Source of the DNA: Pseudomonas denitrificans (nom. rej.)
Lineage (GTDB): Bacteria > Pseudomonadota > Gammaproteobacteria > Pseudomonadales > Pseudomonadaceae
Assembly: GCF_008807415.1 (NCBI RefSeq)
Contig: NZ_CP043626.1
Location: 2,170,001-2,234,000, forward strand
Length of the DNA stretch: 64,000 nucleotides
Direction of reading: 5' to 3'
Part shown: in pieces, positions 26,887-40,071 of the stretch
How positions within the stretch are numbered: the stretch's first letter is position 1
Layout of the letters: the number at the start of each line of letters is the position of its first letter
The notes under the pieces: generated by a model
Told to the model about the DNA's origin: nothing
Seen by the model: only the letters and a program-made list of their open reading frames with translations
Databases searched by the model: none
Translations under genes and position numbers: made by a program

Positions 26887-27381
26887 ATGAGTACCCTTAT
26901 CCAGACTGATCGTTTCGAACTCAGCGAAACCGAGCGCTCGGCCATCGAGCACGAAATGCATCACTACGAGGACTCCCGCGCGGCGTCCATCGAAGCCCTG
27001 AAGATCGTCCAGAAGCAGCGCGGCTGGGTGCCGGACGGCGCCATTCCGGCCATCGCCGACATCCTCGGCATTCCGGACAGCGACGTCGAAGGCGTGGCTA
27101 CCTTCTATAGCCAGATCTTCCGCCAGCCGGTCGGCCGCCACATCATCCGCGTCTGCGACAGCATGGTCTGCTACATCGGCGGCCACGAGTCCGTGGTTGG
27201 CGAGATTCAGAAGCAGCTGGGCATCGGCCTCGGCCAGACCACCGCCGACGGCCGCTTCACCCTGCTGCCGGTGTGCTGCCTGGGCAACTGCGACAAGGCC
27301 CCGGCAATGATGATCGACGACGACACCTTCGGCGACCTGCGTCCCGACGGCGTCGCCAAACTGCTGGAGGCCTACGCATGA
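26887..27381 (+). CDS. nuoE: NADH-quinone oxidoreductase subunit E
   Basis: The 24-kDa thioredoxin-fold subunit that holds 2Fe-2S cluster N1a. The four ligands are visible: C90 and C95 ([12 protein letters not shown]) and C131 and C135 ([10 protein letters not shown]). 164 residues. It begins two bases after nuoCD and overlaps nuoF by ATGA. Confidence 0.98.
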   Translation: MSTLIQTDRFELSETERSAIEHEMHHYEDSRAASIEALKIVQKQRGWVPDGAIPAIADILGIPDSDVEGVATFYSQIFRQPVGRHIIRVCDSMVCYIGGHESVVGEIQKQLGIGLGQTTADGRFTLLPVCCLGNCDKAPAMMIDDDTFGDLRPDGVAKLLEAYA

Positions 27382-28727
27382 GTCGCCTCACCTCCTACGG
27401 CACGCCCAACCGCACTGCGCGCGCGGCCGAAACCCACCCGCTGACCTGGCGCCTGCGTGACGACGGCGCCCCGGTCTGGCTGGAGGAGTACCAGTCGAAG
27501 AACGGCTACGCTGCCGCGCGCAAGGCGCTGGCGCAGATGGCCACCGACGACATCGTCCAGACCGTCAAGGACTCCGGCCTCAAGGGCCGCGGCGGTGCGG
27601 GCTTCCCCACCGGCGTGAAGTGGGGCCTGATGCCCAAGGACGAATCCCTCAACATCCGCTACCTGCTGTGCAACGCGGACGAGATGGAGCCCAACACCTG
27701 GAAGGACCGCATGCTCATGGAGCAGCTGCCGCACCTGCTGGTGGAAGGCATGCTGATCTCCGCGCGCGCCCTCAAGGCCTACCGCGGCTACATCTTCCTG
27801 CGCGGTGAGTACGTCGACGCCGCCCGCAACCTGAATCGCGCCATCGATGAAGCCAAGGCCGCCGGCCTGCTGGGCAAGAACATCCTCGGCAGTGGATTCG
27901 ATTTCGAGCTGTTCGTGCACACCGGCGCCGGCCGCTACATCTGTGGCGAAGAGACCGCGCTGATCAACTCGCTGGAAGGCCGCCGCGCCAACCCGCGCTC
28001 CAAGCCGCCCTTCCCCGCCGCCGTTGGCGTCTGGGGCAAGCCGACCTGCGTGAACAACGTCGAGACCCTGTGCAACGTGCCGGCGATCGTCGAGCACGGC
28101 GTCGACTGGTACAAGGGCCTTGCCCGTCCGGGCAGCGAAGACATGGGCACCAAGCTCATGGGCTTTTCCGGCAAGGTGAAGAACCCCGGCATCTGGGAAC
28201 TGCCCTTCGGCCTTCCGGCCCGCGAGCTGTTCGAGGACTACGCCGGCGGCATGCGCGACGGCTACAAGCTCAAGGCCTGGCAGCCGGGCGGCGCCGGTAC
28301 CGGCTTCCTCCTGCCGGAACACCTGGACGCCCTGTTCTACGCTGGCGGCGTCGCCAAGGTCGGCACCCGTATGGGTACTGGTCTGGCCATGGCGGTGGAC
28401 GACAGCGTCAACATGGTTTCCCTGTTGCGCAACATGGAAGAGTTCTTCGCCCGCGAATCCTGCGGCTGGTGCACTCCGTGCCGCGACGGCCTGCCGTGGA
28501 GCGTGAAGGTCCTGCGCGCGCTGGAGAAAGGCGAAGGCGCCCAGGGCGACCTGGAGACCCTCGAGCAGCTCGTCAACTTCCTCGGCCCAGGCAAGACTTT
28601 CTGTGCCCACGCACCGGGTGCCGTCGAGCCGCTGGGCAGCGCACTGAAGTATTTCCGTCCCGAGTTCGAAGCGGGCATCTCCCGCCAGGCTCAGGCCGTA
28701 CAAGCACCGCAGACCGTCGGCGCTTGA
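27378..28727 (+). CDS. nuoF: NADH-quinone oxidoreductase subunit F
   Basis: The 51-kDa NADH-oxidising subunit with FMN and cluster N3. The 449-residue product has the NADH/FMN glycine-rich loop [14 protein letters not shown], the motif [21 protein letters not shown] and the 4Fe-4S ligands [12 protein letters not shown] plus a later Cys in TFCAHAPG. The open frame extends upstream into nuoE; the ATG at 27378, overlapping the nuoE stop, is the conserved start. Confidence 0.98.
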   Translation: MSRLTSYGTPNRTARAAETHPLTWRLRDDGAPVWLEEYQSKNGYAAARKALAQMATDDIVQTVKDSGLKGRGGAGFPTGVKWGLMPKDESLNIRYLLCNADEMEPNTWKDRMLMEQLPHLLVEGMLISARALKAYRGYIFLRGEYVDAARNLNRAIDEAKAAGLLGKNILGSGFDFELFVHTGAGRYICGEETALINSLEGRRANPRSKPPFPAAVGVWGKPTCVNNVETLCNVPAIVEHGVDWYKGLARPGSEDMGTKLMGFSGKVKNPGIWELPFGLPARELFEDYAGGMRDGYKLKAWQPGGAGTGFLLPEHLDALFYAGGVAKVGTRMGTGLAMAVDDSVNMVSLLRNMEEFFARESCGWCTPCRDGLPWSVKVLRALEKGEGAQGDLETLEQLVNFLGPGKTFCAHAPGAVEPLGSALKYFRPEFEAGISRQAQAVQAPQTVGA

Positions 28728-28736
28728 TGCTTTGAT

Positions 28737-28757
28737 CGCCGGGCGCTGCGCCCGGCG
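28737..28757 (+). repeat. Hairpin between nuoF and nuoG
   Basis: Perfect 9-bp stem CGCCGGGCG / CGCCCGGCG around CTG, followed by TTGTTTCG, in the only gap over 100 bp inside the nuo operon. It could weakly attenuate transcription or stabilise mRNA ends. It resembles the hairpin before nuoA. Confidence 0.55.
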
Positions 28758-28855
28758 TTGTTTCGTTGTAGTGCCGCGGCGTGCCGCCGGCCCGATGAAA
28801 CCGTGATTTCTATTAGCCACGCCCGCTGACAACGGGCCAACGAAGACTTAGACCC

Positions 28856-31570
28856 ATGGCCACGATCCACGTAGACGGCAAGACGTTAGAAGTCGACGGA
28901 GCGGACAACCTGTTGCAGGCCTGCCTCTCCCTCGGTCTCGACATCCCCTACTTCTGCTGGCACCCGGCGCTCGGTAGCGTCGGCGCCTGCCGCCAGTGTG
29001 CGGTCAAGCAGTACACCGACGAGAACGACACCCGCGGTCGCATCGTCATGTCCTGCATGACTCCCGCCACCGACAACACCTGGATTTCCATCGAAGACGA
29101 AGAATCCAAGGCATTCCGTGCCAGCGTCGTCGAATGGCTGATGACCAACCACCCGCACGACTGCCCGGTCTGCGAGGAAGGCGGTCACTGCCACCTGCAG
29201 GACATGACGGTGATGACCGGCCACAACCAGCGCCGGTACCGCTTCACCAAGCGCACCCACCAGAACCAGGAACTCGGCCCGTTCATCGCCCACGAGATGA
29301 ACCGCTGCATCGCCTGCTACCGCTGCGTCCGCTACTACAAGGACTACGCCGGCGGCACCGACCTGGGCGTCTATGGTGCGCACGACAATGTCTACTTCGG
29401 CCGTATCGAAGACGGTGTGCTCGAGAGCGAGTTCTCCGGCAACCTGACCGAGGTCTGCCCGACCGGCGTGTTCACCGACAAGACCCACTCCGAGCGCTAC
29501 AACCGCAAGTGGGACATGCAGTTCGCCCCGAGCATCTGCCATGGCTGCTCCAGCGGCTGCAACATCAGCCCCGGCGAGCGTTACGGTGAAATCCGCCGCA
29601 TCGAGAACCGCTACAACGGCTCGGTGAACCACTACTTCCTGTGCGACCGCGGCCGCTTCGGCTACGGCTACGTCAACCGCGAAGACCGCCCGCGCCAGCC
29701 GCAGCTGATGCTGAGCAAGCAGAAGCTCTCGCTGGACGGCGCCCTGGACCAGACCGCAGCGCTGCTCAAGGGCCGCAAGGTCATCGGCATCGGTTCGCCG
29801 CGCGCCAGCCTGGAAAGCAACTACGCCCTGTCCGCACTGGTCGGCGCGCAGAACTTCTACAGCGGCATCTCCGCTGACGAGCTGCAACGCCTGCAGCTGG
29901 TCCTGAAGGTGATGCAGGACGGCCCGCTGCCGGTGCCGACCATCCGTGACATCGAAGACCACGATGCGGTATTCGTGCTTGGCGAAGACCTGACCCAGAC
30001 CGCTGCCCGTATCGCTCTGGCCCTGCGTCAGTCGGTCAAGGGCAAGGGCGAGGACATGGCCGCCGCGATGAAGATCCAGCCCTGGCTCGACGCCGCGGTG
30101 AAGACCATCGCCCAGCATGAGATGAACCCGCTGTTCATCGCCAGCCTGGATGAAACCCGCCTCGACGACGTAGCCGCCGAGTGCGTGCACGCCGCTACCG
30201 AAGACCTGGCGCGCCTGGGCTTCGCCGTGGCACACGCGATCGACTCGAGCGCTCCGGCCGTCGCCGGCCTCGACGCCGAAGCCGCCGCCCTCGCCCAGCG
30301 CATCGCCGATGCCCTGGTCGCCGCCAAGCGTCCGCTGGTCATCTCCGGCACCTCGCTGGGCAGCAACGCCCTGATCGAAGCCGCGGCCAACATCGCCAGC
30401 GCGCTGAAGAACCGCGAGAAGAACGGCTCCCTGAGCCTGGTCGTTCCGGAAGCCAACAGCCTGGGCCTCACCCTGTTCGGTGGCGCCTCGGTTGAAGCCG
30501 CCCTGGAGCAGCTGACCTCCGGCGCCGCCGATGCCGTGGTGATCCTGGAGAACGACCTGTACCGCCGCGCCGACGCTGCTGCTGTCGATGCCGCCCTGGC
30601 CGCCGCGAAGATCGTCGTCGTCGCCGATCACCAGCAGACCGCCACCAGCGCCAAGGCCACCGTCCTGCTGCCGGCCGCCAGCTTCGCCGAAGGCGATGGC
30701 ACCCTGGTCAGCCAGGAAGGTCGCGCCCAGCGCTTCTTCCAGGTCTACGACCCGACCTACTACAACGCCGACATCCTGGTTCGCGAAGGCTGGCGCTGGC
30801 TGCATGCCCTGCACAGCACCCTTGAAGGCAAGCGTGTCGACTGGACCCAACTGGACCACGTGATCGACGCCGTCGTCGCTGCCAAGCCGCAACTGGCCGG
30901 CATCCGCGAAGCCGCACCGAACGCCGCGTTCCGCATCAAGGGTCTGAAGCTGGCGCGCGAGCCCCACCGCTACTCCGGCCGCACTGCCATGCGTGCCAAC
31001 ATCAATGTCAGCGAGCCGCGTCAGCCGCAGGACATCGACTCCGCGTTCGCCTTCTCCATGGAAGGCTACGCCGGCAGCGCCGAGCCGCGTCAGCAGATTC
31101 CGTTCGCCTGGTCCCCGGGCTGGAACTCCCCGCAGGCCTGGAACAAGTTCCAGGACGAAGTCGGTGGTCACCTGCGTGCCGGCGATCCGGGCGTACGCCT
31201 GATCGAGGCCAAGGGCGATGCCCTGTGGTTCAGCGAGATTCCTGCGCCGTTCCACACCGCCGCCAGCCAGTTCAAGGTGGTGCCCTTCTATCACCTGTTC
31301 GGCAGCGAGGAGAACTCCTCGAAAGCCGCCCCGGTGCAGGAGCGCATCCCGCAGACCTACGTCACCCTGGCCAAGGCCGAGGCTGACCGTCTGGGCGTGA
31401 ACGAAGGCGCGATCATCCGCCTGACCGTCAAGGGCCAGGAACTGCGCCTGCCGCTGCGCGTGAGCGAAGAGCTCGGCGCCGGCCTGGTTGCCCTGCCGAT
31501 CGGTCTGCAAGGCATTCCTGCCGGTGTCATCGGCGCTGTCGCTGAAGGTCTGCAGGAGGCTGCGCAATGA
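28856..31570 (+). CDS. nuoG: NADH-quinone oxidoreductase subunit G
   Basis: The largest peripheral subunit (904 residues), carrying several FeS clusters. The N-terminal 2Fe-2S domain has [20 protein letters not shown], the His/Cys cluster motif is [18 protein letters not shown], and the 4Fe-4S motifs are [13 protein letters not shown] and [18 protein letters not shown] molybdopterin-oxidoreductase-like domain without cofactor makes up the rest. It overlaps nuoH by ATGA and lies 128 bp after nuoF. Confidence 0.98.
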   Translation: MATIHVDGKTLEVDGADNLLQACLSLGLDIPYFCWHPALGSVGACRQCAVKQYTDENDTRGRIVMSCMTPATDNTWISIEDEESKAFRASVVEWLMTNHPHDCPVCEEGGHCHLQDMTVMTGHNQRRYRFTKRTHQNQELGPFIAHEMNRCIACYRCVRYYKDYAGGTDLGVYGAHDNVYFGRIEDGVLESEFSGNLTEVCPTGVFTDKTHSERYNRKWDMQFAPSICHGCSSGCNISPGERYGEIRRIENRYNGSVNHYFLCDRGRFGYGYVNREDRPRQPQLMLSKQKLSLDGALDQTAALLKGRKVIGIGSPRASLESNYALSALVGAQNFYSGISADELQRLQLVLKVMQDGPLPVPTIRDIEDHDAVFVLGEDLTQTAARIALALRQSVKGKGEDMAAAMKIQPWLDAAVKTIAQHEMNPLFIASLDETRLDDVAAECVHAATEDLARLGFAVAHAIDSSAPAVAGLDAEAAALAQRIADALVAAKRPLVISGTSLGSNALIEAAANIASALKNREKNGSLSLVVPEANSLGLTLFGGASVEAALEQLTSGAADAVVILENDLYRRADAAAVDAALAAAKIVVVADHQQTATSAKATVLLPAASFAEGDGTLVSQEGRAQRFFQVYDPTYYNADILVREGWRWLHALHSTLEGKRVDWTQLDHVIDAVVAAKPQLAGIREAAPNAAFRIKGLKLAREPHRYSGRTAMRANINVSEPRQPQDIDSAFAFSMEGYAGSAEPRQQIPFAWSPGWNSPQAWNKFQDEVGGHLRAGDPGVRLIEAKGDALWFSEIPAPFHTAASQFKVVPFYHLFGSEENSSKAAPVQERIPQTYVTLAKAEADRLGVNEGAIIRLTVKGQELRLPLRVSEELGAGLVALPIGLQGIPAGVIGAVAEGLQEAAQ

Positions 31571-32556
31571 GTTGGCTGACACCCGCCATCGTCGACATCC
31601 TGATCGAGGTCATCAAGGCCATCGTCATCCTGCTCGCCGTGGTCGTCTGCGGCGCGCTGCTCAGCTGGGTCGAGCGTCGTCTGCTCGGCCTCTGGCAGGA
31701 CCGCTACGGTCCGAACCGGGTCGGCCCCTTCGGTGCCTTCCAGCTCGGCGCCGACATGCTGAAGATGTTCTTCAAGGAAGACTGGACCCCGCCGTTCGCC
31801 GACAAGATGATCTTCACCCTCGCCCCCATGATCGCCATGGGTGCGCTGCTGGTGGCCTTCGCGGTCATCCCGATCACCCCGAACTGGGGCGTGGCGGACC
31901 TGAACATCGGCATCCTGTTCTTCTTCGCCATGGCTGGCCTGACCGTGTACGCGGTGCTGTTCGCCGGCTGGTCGAGCAACAACAAGTTCGCCCTCCTCGG
32001 CAGCCTGCGCGCCTCGGCCCAGACCATCTCCTACGAGGTGTTCCTGGCCCTGTCGCTGATGGGTATCGTCGCCCAGGTCGGTTCGTTCAGCCTGCGCGAC
32101 ATCGTCGAATACCAGGCCCAGCACGTGTGGTTCATCATTCCGCAGTTCTTCGGCTTCATGACCTTCTTCGTCGCCGGCGTCGCCGTGACTCACCGTCACC
32201 CGTTCGACCAGCCCGAAGCCGAGCAGGAACTGGCCGACGGTTACCACATCGAGTACGCCGGCATGAAATGGGGCATGTTCTTCGTCGGCGAGTACATCGG
32301 CATCGTGCTGGTGTCCGCGCTGCTGGCGACCCTGTTCTTCGGCGGCTGGCACGGTCCCTTCGGCATCCTGCCGCAGATCCCGTTCTTCTGGTTCGCCCTG
32401 AAAACCGGCTTCTTCATCATGATGTTCATTTTGCTGCGGGCCTCCATCCCACGCCCGCGCTATGACCAGGTGATGGCCTTCAGCTGGAAGTTCTGCCTCC
32501 CGCTGACCCTGATCAACCTGCTGGTGACCGGCGCTGTCGTGCTGGCCAGCCAGTAA
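31567..32556 (+). CDS. nuoH: NADH-quinone oxidoreductase subunit H
   Basis: Membrane subunit (329 residues, about eight helices) that forms the quinone entry and couples quinone reduction to the pump. It has the conserved [24 protein letters not shown] loop and the acidic loop [29 protein letters not shown]. The start overlaps the nuoG stop. Confidence 0.98.
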   Translation: MSWLTPAIVDILIEVIKAIVILLAVVVCGALLSWVERRLLGLWQDRYGPNRVGPFGAFQLGADMLKMFFKEDWTPPFADKMIFTLAPMIAMGALLVAFAVIPITPNWGVADLNIGILFFFAMAGLTVYAVLFAGWSSNNKFALLGSLRASAQTISYEVFLALSLMGIVAQVGSFSLRDIVEYQAQHVWFIIPQFFGFMTFFVAGVAVTHRHPFDQPEAEQELADGYHIEYAGMKWGMFFVGEYIGIVLVSALLATLFFGGWHGPFGILPQIPFFWFALKTGFFIMMFILLRASIPRPRYDQVMAFSWKFCLPLTLINLLVTGAVVLASQ

Positions 32557-32567
32557 GGAGTAGGACC

Positions 32568-33116
32568 ATGATCAAGTACATTTTCGACGTGGTGCACGGC
32601 ACCTACACACAGCTGCGCAGCCTGGTGATGATCTTCGGTCACGCCTTCCGCAAGCGTGACACCCTGCAGTATCCGGAAGAGCCCGTGTACCTGCCGCCGC
32701 GCTACCGTGGCCGCATCGTGCTCACCCGCGATCCCGACGGCGAGGAGCGCTGCGTTGCGTGCAACCTGTGCGCCGTGGCCTGCCCGGTCGGCTGCATCTC
32801 CCTGCAGAAGGCCGAGACGGACGACGGTCGCTGGTACCCCGAGTTCTTCCGCATCAACTTCTCCCGCTGCATCTTCTGCGGCCTGTGCGAAGAAGCCTGC
32901 CCGACCACCGCGATCCAGCTGACTCCGGATTTCGAGATGGGCGAGTTCAAGCGCCAGGACCTGGTCTACGAGAAGGAAGACCTGCTGATCTCCGGCCCCG
33001 GCAAGAATCCGGATTACAACTTCTACCGCGTTGCCGGCATGGCCATCGCCGGCAAGCCGAAAGGCGCCGCGCAGAACGAGGCCGAACCGATCAACGTCAA
33101 GAGCCTGCTGCCGTAA
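32568..33116 (+). CDS. nuoI: NADH-quinone oxidoreductase subunit I
   Basis: The 182-residue ferredoxin-like subunit with clusters N6a and N6b. Two CxxCxxCxxxC motifs are complete: C62-C65-C68-C72 ([12 protein letters not shown]) and C101-C104-C107-C111 ([12 protein letters not shown]). It is preceded by TAAGGAG and lies 11 bp after nuoH. Confidence 0.98.
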   Translation: MIKYIFDVVHGTYTQLRSLVMIFGHAFRKRDTLQYPEEPVYLPPRYRGRIVLTRDPDGEERCVACNLCAVACPVGCISLQKAETDDGRWYPEFFRINFSRCIFCGLCEEACPTTAIQLTPDFEMGEFKRQDLVYEKEDLLISGPGKNPDYNFYRVAGMAIAGKPKGAAQNEAEPINVKSLLP

Positions 33117-33127
33117 GGAGACGTCGC

Positions 33128-33628
33128 GTGGAATTCGCTTTCTACTTCGCCGCCGGCGTCGCCGTGCTGGCAACCTTCCGGGTCATCACCAACAGCAATC
33201 CGGTGCATGCCCTGCTCTACCTCATCATCTCGCTGCTCGCAGTCTCGATGACCTTCTTCAGCCTCGGTGCCCCGTTCGCCGGTGCCCTGGAAATCATCGT
33301 CTACGCCGGCGCGATCATGGTGCTGTTCGTCTTCGTGGTCATGATGCTCAACCTTGGCCCGGCGATTGCCGAGCAGGAGCGCAAGTGGCTCAAGCCCGGC
33401 GTCTGGATCGGCCCCGGCGCCCTGGCTGCCGTGCTGCTGGTCGAACTGCTGTGGATGCTCTCGCGCACTCCGAGCGGCATCGGCATCGGCCACACCACCG
33501 TGGACGCCAAGGCCGTGGGCATCAGCCTGTTCGGCCCGTACCTGCTGGTCGTCGAACTGGCCTCGATGCTGCTGCTGGCGGCACTGGTCGCCGCCTACCA
33601 CCTCGGCCGCCACGAAGCGAAGGACTAA
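33128..33628 (+). CDS. nuoJ: NADH-quinone oxidoreductase subunit J
   Basis: Membrane subunit of 166 residues with five hydrophobic segments. The conserved helix [25 protein letters not shown] is complete. It starts with GTG at 33128 ([13 protein letters not shown]), with a TAAGGAG site ten bases upstream. nuoK follows after four bases. Confidence 0.97.
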   Translation: MEFAFYFAAGVAVLATFRVITNSNPVHALLYLIISLLAVSMTFFSLGAPFAGALEIIVYAGAIMVLFVFVVMMLNLGPAIAEQERKWLKPGVWIGPGALAAVLLVELLWMLSRTPSGIGIGHTTVDAKAVGISLFGPYLLVVELASMLLLAALVAAYHLGRHEAKD

Positions 33629-33632
33629 CACC

Positions 33633-33937
33633 ATGAATGCAATCCCTCTCGAACACGGACTGGCGCTCGCCGGTGTGCTGTTCTGCTTCGGCCTGGTGGG
33701 CCTGATGGTACGACGCAACATCCTGTTCGTACTGATGAGCCTGGAAGTGATGATGAACGCCGCCGCTCTGGCCTTCGTGGTCGGTGGCGCCCGCTGGGGC
33801 CAGCCTGACGGCCAGGTGATGTTCATCCTGGTGCTCAGCCTGGCTGCGGCCGAGGCCAGCATTGGCCTGGCGATCCTGCTCCAGCTGTATCGCCGCTTCC
33901 ATACCCTCGATATCGACGCTGCCAGCGAGATGCGCGG

Positions 33938-33941
<4 letters not shown>
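33633..33941 (+). CDS. nuoK: NADH-quinone oxidoreductase subunit K
   Basis: A 102-residue, three-helix membrane subunit. Key glutamates for proton transfer are in [13 protein letters not shown] and [12 protein letters not shown]. Its stop overlaps the nuoL start (ATGA at 33938). Confidence 0.98.
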
Positions 33942-35783
<1,842 letters not shown>

Positions 35784-35811
35784 TGAATTCACGAAAGAGA
35801 TTGAGCCCGAC

Positions 35812-37340
35812 ATGATTCTGCCCTGGCTAATCCTGATCCCCTTCATCGGCGGCTTCCTTTGCTGGATCGCCGAGTACACCAGCAAGACCCTGCCCGCTGG
35901 GTCGCCCTGGGATCGATGGTCCTCACCCTGGCGCTGAGCCTGTGGGTGTGGCACACCGGTGACTTCCAGCTCGCCCCGGCGCCCGGTGGCGAGCCGCAAT
36001 GGACCCTGCAGTTCCAGGTGCCCTGGATCGAGCGCTTCGGCATCAGCGTACACCTGGCAATGGACGGCCTGTCCCTGCTGATGGTCGCGCTGACCGGCCT
36101 GCTCGGCGTGCTGTCCGTCCTCTGCTCGTGGAACGAGATCCAGCGTCGCATCGGCTTCTTCCACCTGAACCTGCTGTGGATCCTGGGCGGTGTGATCGGC
36201 GTGTTCCTGGCCGTCGACCTGTTCCTGTTCTTCTTCTTCTGGGAAATGATGCTGGTGCCGATGTACTTCCTCATCGCGCTCTGGGGTCATAGCTCGGACG
36301 ATGGCAAGAAGACCCGCATCTACGCCGCCACCAAGTTCTTCATCTTCACCCAGGCCAGCGGCCTGGTGATGCTGGTGGCGATCCTGGGCCTGGTGTTCGT
36401 GCACTACAACAGCACCGGCGTCCTGACCTTCAATTACGCCGACCTGCTGAAGACCCAATTGCCGCCGCACACCGAATGGCTGCTGATGCTCGGCTTCTTC
36501 GTCGCCTTCGCGGTGAAGATGCCGGTCGTGCCGGTACACTCCTGGCTGCCGGACGCCCACGCCCAGGCGCCGACCGCCGGTTCCGTGGACCTGGCCGGCA
36601 TCCTGCTGAAGACCGCCGCCTACGGCCTGATCCGCTTCGCTCTGCCACTGTTCCCCAACGCCTCGGCCGAGTTCGCCCCGATTGCCATGACCCTGGGTCT
36701 GATCGGCATCTTCTACGGCGCCTTCCTGTCGTTCGCACAGACCGACATCAAGCGCCTGGTGGCCTACTCCTCTGTGTCGCACATGGGCTTCGTGATGATC
36801 GGCATCTACTCCGGCAGCCCCCAGGCGCTGCAGGGTGTCGTCGTGCAGATGATCGCCCACGGCCTCTCTGCTGCCGCGCTGTTCATCCTGTGTGGCCAGC
36901 TGTACGAGCGCCTGCACACCCGTGACATGCGCAAGATGGGCGGCCTGTGGTCGCGCATCCCGTACCTGCCGGCCGTGGCCCTGTTCTTCGCCACCGCGTC
37001 GCTGGGCCTGCCGGGCACCGGCAACTTCGTCGGCGAATTCCTGATCCTGCTGGGCAGCTTCAAGGTCGTTCCGGTGATCACCGTGATTGCCACCTTCGGC
37101 CTAGTGTTCGGTTCGGTCTACTCGCTGATCATGATCCACCGCGCCTACTTCGGCCCGGCCAAGTCCGACACCGCCATCGCCGGTCTGAACTTCCGCGAGC
37201 TCTCCATGGTGCTCGGCCTGGCGGTGCTGCTGATCGTGCTCGGCGTCTACCCGCAGCCGGTCCTCGACACCTCCGCGGCAACCATGCACGGCGTCCAGCA
37301 ATGGCTGGGTGCCGCCCTCTCCACTCTGGCAGCACGGTAA
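35812..37340 (+). pseudogene. nuoM: NADH-quinone oxidoreductase subunit M with a one-base frameshift
   Basis: NuoM is the middle antiporter-like pump subunit. The ATG at 35812 reads [28 protein letters not shown], then a C is missing near 35893-35896. The frame would otherwise end at 35937, while the next frame continues [24 protein letters not shown] to the TAA at 37340. Restoring one C gives 509 residues. Conserved features after the shift are intact ([38 protein letters not shown]). It lies 28 bp after nuoL and 7 bp before nuoN. Confidence 0.93.
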
Positions 37341-37347
37341 GCGCGAA

Positions 37348-38811
37348 ATGACCTTCACGATTCAACACTTCATCGCGCTCCTGCCACTGCTCATCACCAG
37401 CGCCACCCTGGTGGTGGTGATGCTCGCGGTAGCCTGGAAGCGTAACCACTCGATGGCCGCCACCCTCTCGGTGATCGGTCTGAACCTGGCCCTGCTGTCG
37501 ATCATCCCGGTGCTGAAAGTCACCCCGATCGAAGTCACCCCGCTCATGGTGGTCGACAACTTCGCCTGCTTCTACATGGCCCTGATCCTCATCGGCGCCC
37601 TGGCCTGCACTACCCTCGCCCACGCCTACATGGAAAGCTTCCCGGGCAACCGCGAGGAACTGTACCTGCTGCTCCTGCTTTCCACCGCAGGCGGCCTGGT
37701 ACTGGTCAGCGCGCAGAACCTGGCCGGTCTGTTCATCGGTCTGGAGCTGCTGTCGGTTCCGGTCTACGGCATGGTGGCCTATGCCTTCTTCAACAAGCGC
37801 ACCCTGGAAGCGGGCATCAAGTACACCGTACTGTCCGCCGCCGGCTCCGCGTTCCTGCTGTTCGGCATGGCCCTGCTCTACGCCGAGTCCGGCAACCTGG
37901 GCTTCTCCGCCATCGGTGCCTCGCTGGCCGAAGGCACCAGCCACGGTCCGCTGCTGGCCATCGGCGTCGGCATGATGGTCGTCGGCCTGGGCTTCAAGCT
38001 GTCCCTGGCGCCGTTCCACCTGTGGACTCCGGACGTCTACGAAGGCGCGCCGGCTCCGGTCGCCACCTTCCTGGCCACCACCGCCAAGGTCGCCGTGTTC
38101 GCCGTGCTGCTGCGCCTGTTCCAGATCGCTCCGGCGGCCCTGAACAACGGCCTGCTGCATGACGCCATCGCAGTAATCGCCGTCGCCTCGATCCTGATCG
38201 GCAACCTGCTGGCGCTGACCCAGAGCAACATCAAGCGCCTGCTGGGCTACTCGTCCATCGCCCACTTCGGCTATCTGCTGATCGCCCTGGTGGCGAGCAA
38301 GGGTCTGGCCGTGGAAGCGGTCGGCGTCTACCTGACCACTTACGTCGTCACTACCCTGGGCGCCTTCGGCGTGGTCACCCTGATGTCCACCCCGTACAGC
38401 GGCCGCGATGCCGACGCGCTGTTCGAGTACCGCGGCCTGTTCTGGCGCCGTCCGGTGCTGACCGCGGTAATGACCGTGATGATGCTGTCCCTGGCCGGCA
38501 TCCCGCTGACCGCCGGCTTCATCGGCAAGTTCTACATCGTCGCCACCGGTGTCGAGTCCCAGCACTGGTGGCTGGTCGGCGCCCTGGTACTGGGCAGCGC
38601 CATCGGCCTGTTCTACTACCTGCGTGTCATGGTGACCATGTTCCTGGTCGAGCCGAACATGAAGCGCCACGACGCTCCCCTGGACTGGGCCCAGCGCGCT
38701 GGCGGCATCATGCTGGTAGCCATCGCCCTGCTCGCCTTCTTCCTCGGCGTCTACCCGCAACCGCTGCTGGACATCCTCCAGCACAGCGGCCTGGTAGCCA
38801 TCGCCGGCTAA
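37348..38811 (+). CDS. nuoN: NADH-quinone oxidoreductase subunit N
   Basis: The third antiporter-like membrane subunit, 487 residues, about 14 helices. Motifs include [53 protein letters not shown] and [22 protein letters not shown]. The open frame starts at 37309, but the conserved start [15 protein letters not shown] is at 37348. Last gene of the operon, followed by a strong terminator. Confidence 0.98.
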   Translation: MTFTIQHFIALLPLLITSATLVVVMLAVAWKRNHSMAATLSVIGLNLALLSIIPVLKVTPIEVTPLMVVDNFACFYMALILIGALACTTLAHAYMESFPGNREELYLLLLLSTAGGLVLVSAQNLAGLFIGLELLSVPVYGMVAYAFFNKRTLEAGIKYTVLSAAGSAFLLFGMALLYAESGNLGFSAIGASLAEGTSHGPLLAIGVGMMVVGLGFKLSLAPFHLWTPDVYEGAPAPVATFLATTAKVAVFAVLLRLFQIAPAALNNGLLHDAIAVIAVASILIGNLLALTQSNIKRLLGYSSIAHFGYLLIALVASKGLAVEAVGVYLTTYVVTTLGAFGVVTLMSTPYSGRDADALFEYRGLFWRRPVLTAVMTVMMLSLAGIPLTAGFIGKFYIVATGVESQHWWLVGALVLGSAIGLFYYLRVMVTMFLVEPNMKRHDAPLDWAQRAGGIMLVAIALLAFFLGVYPQPLLDILQHSGLVAIAG

Positions 38812-38824
38812 GGTCGACAGGCAA

Positions 38825-38854
38825 CAAAAAACCCCGCTTCGGCGGGGTTTTTCA
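38825..38854. terminator. Terminator of the nuo operon
   Basis: The stem AAAAACCCCGC / GCGGGGTTTTT with loop TTCG lies 14 bp after the nuoN stop. The A- and T-runs in the arms mean it may also serve the convergent exporter gene at 38912. Confidence 0.92.
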
Positions 38855-38911
38855 TTCGGCGGATTTATTACCGTGAGGCGTTGCGGCTTTTCGTAGGATG
38901 GGTGCTCTGCC

Positions 38912-39991
38912 CTACTCTGCCGGCTTGGCTGCTTCGCCTTCACGACCGGTGAACAGATCCCACGAGGCCATGAACAGCGCCGCGATCAGCGGGCCGATGA
39001 CGAAGCCGTTGAGGCCGAACAGCGACATGCCGCCGAGGGTGGAGATCAGCACCACGTAGTCGGGCATCTTGGTGTCCTTGCCCACCAGGATAGGGCGCAG
39101 GATGTTGTCCACCAGGCCGATCACCACCACGCAGAACAGCGTCAGCACCACGCCCTGCCAGATCGCTCCGGTGAGCAGGAAGTAAGCCGCCACCGGCACC
39201 CAGATCAGCCCCGCGCCAATTGCCGGGAGCAGCGAGAGGAAGGCCATCAGCGTGCCCCAGAGCAACGAGCCCTGGATGCCGAGGAACCAGAAGATCAGCC
39301 CGCCCAGCGCGCCCTGGGTCGCAGCGACGGCGATGTTGCCCTTCACCGTGGCGCGGATCACCGTGGTGAACTTGGCGAACAGGTGCTGCTTGTGCTCCAC
39401 GCTCAGCGGCACCGCCTGCTTGATGCGACGTCCCAGCGTCGGGCCATCGCGCAGGAGGAAGAACAGCAGGTACAGCATGATGCCGAAGCTGATGACGAAT
39501 TCGAAGGTGTTCTGGCCGATGCTGAAGGCCTTGGTGGCCACCAGTTGGCTGGCCTGCATCGCGCCTGCCGAGAGCTTTTCCTGCAGGCTGGAGAGGTCCG
39601 CCAGGTCGAAGCGCTCCAGCAGCTGATGCGCCCAGCCCGGCAGCGCAGCGACTGCCTGCTGGTAGTAGGCGATGAAGTTCAGCTCACCGGACTTCAGCCG
39701 CTGGTAGACGGTCGCCCCCTCCTGCACCAGCGCGCCGGCGATGAAGGTCACCGGCAGGATCACGATCAGGAAGCAAACGGCGAGGGAAAGCAGCGCAGCG
39801 AGGTTGTTGCGCCCATTGAGCTTCACCCGCAGGCGGCGCTGCAGGGGCGCGAAGATGATCGCCAGGATGGTGCCCCAGAAGACCGCCCCGTAGAACGGCA
39901 GCAGGATCCAGCCGAAGGCGAGCGTCACCACCAGCAGCAGGGCGAGGAACGTCCGGTATTCCAGTTTCGATTCGAACATGAGCGGGTCCAT
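38912..39991 (-). CDS. AI-2E family transporter (PerM-like)
   Basis: A 359-residue inner-membrane protein with about eight hydrophobic segments and the family's central loop. Typical stretches are LLLVVTLAFGWILLPFYGAVFWGTILAI and VDNILRPILVGKDTKMPDYVVLISTLGGMSLFGLNGFVIGPLIAALF. Members range from autoinducer-2 exporter TqsA to Na+/H+ antiporters and uncharacterised permeases, so the substrate cannot be set. The frame opens at 40039; the ATG at 39991 (MDPLMFESKLEYRTF) is preferred, and 39979 is possible. Confidence 0.85.
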   Translation of the reverse strand: MDPLMFESKLEYRTFLALLLVVTLAFGWILLPFYGAVFWGTILAIIFAPLQRRLRVKLNGRNNLAALLSLAVCFLIVILPVTFIAGALVQEGATVYQRLKSGELNFIAYYQQAVAALPGWAHQLLERFDLADLSSLQEKLSAGAMQASQLVATKAFSIGQNTFEFVISFGIMLYLLFFLLRDGPTLGRRIKQAVPLSVEHKQHLFAKFTTVIRATVKGNIAVAATQGALGGLIFWFLGIQGSLLWGTLMAFLSLLPAIGAGLIWVPVAAYFLLTGAIWQGVVLTLFCVVVIGLVDNILRPILVGKDTKMPDYVVLISTLGGMSLFGLNGFVIGPLIAALFMASWDLFTGREGEAAKPAE

Positions 39992-40071
39992 GGATGGATA
40001 AACCTGCTCATTAGTCAGCAGTTGCCCCGCCAAGTGCAACTTTCAGCGCGCGTTCCGTGCGCGCGAGCGCT

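Noticed and set aside
28886..31582. 898-codon minus-strand frame opposite nuoG
   Set aside because: Shadow of nuoG; no domain or signal recognised.
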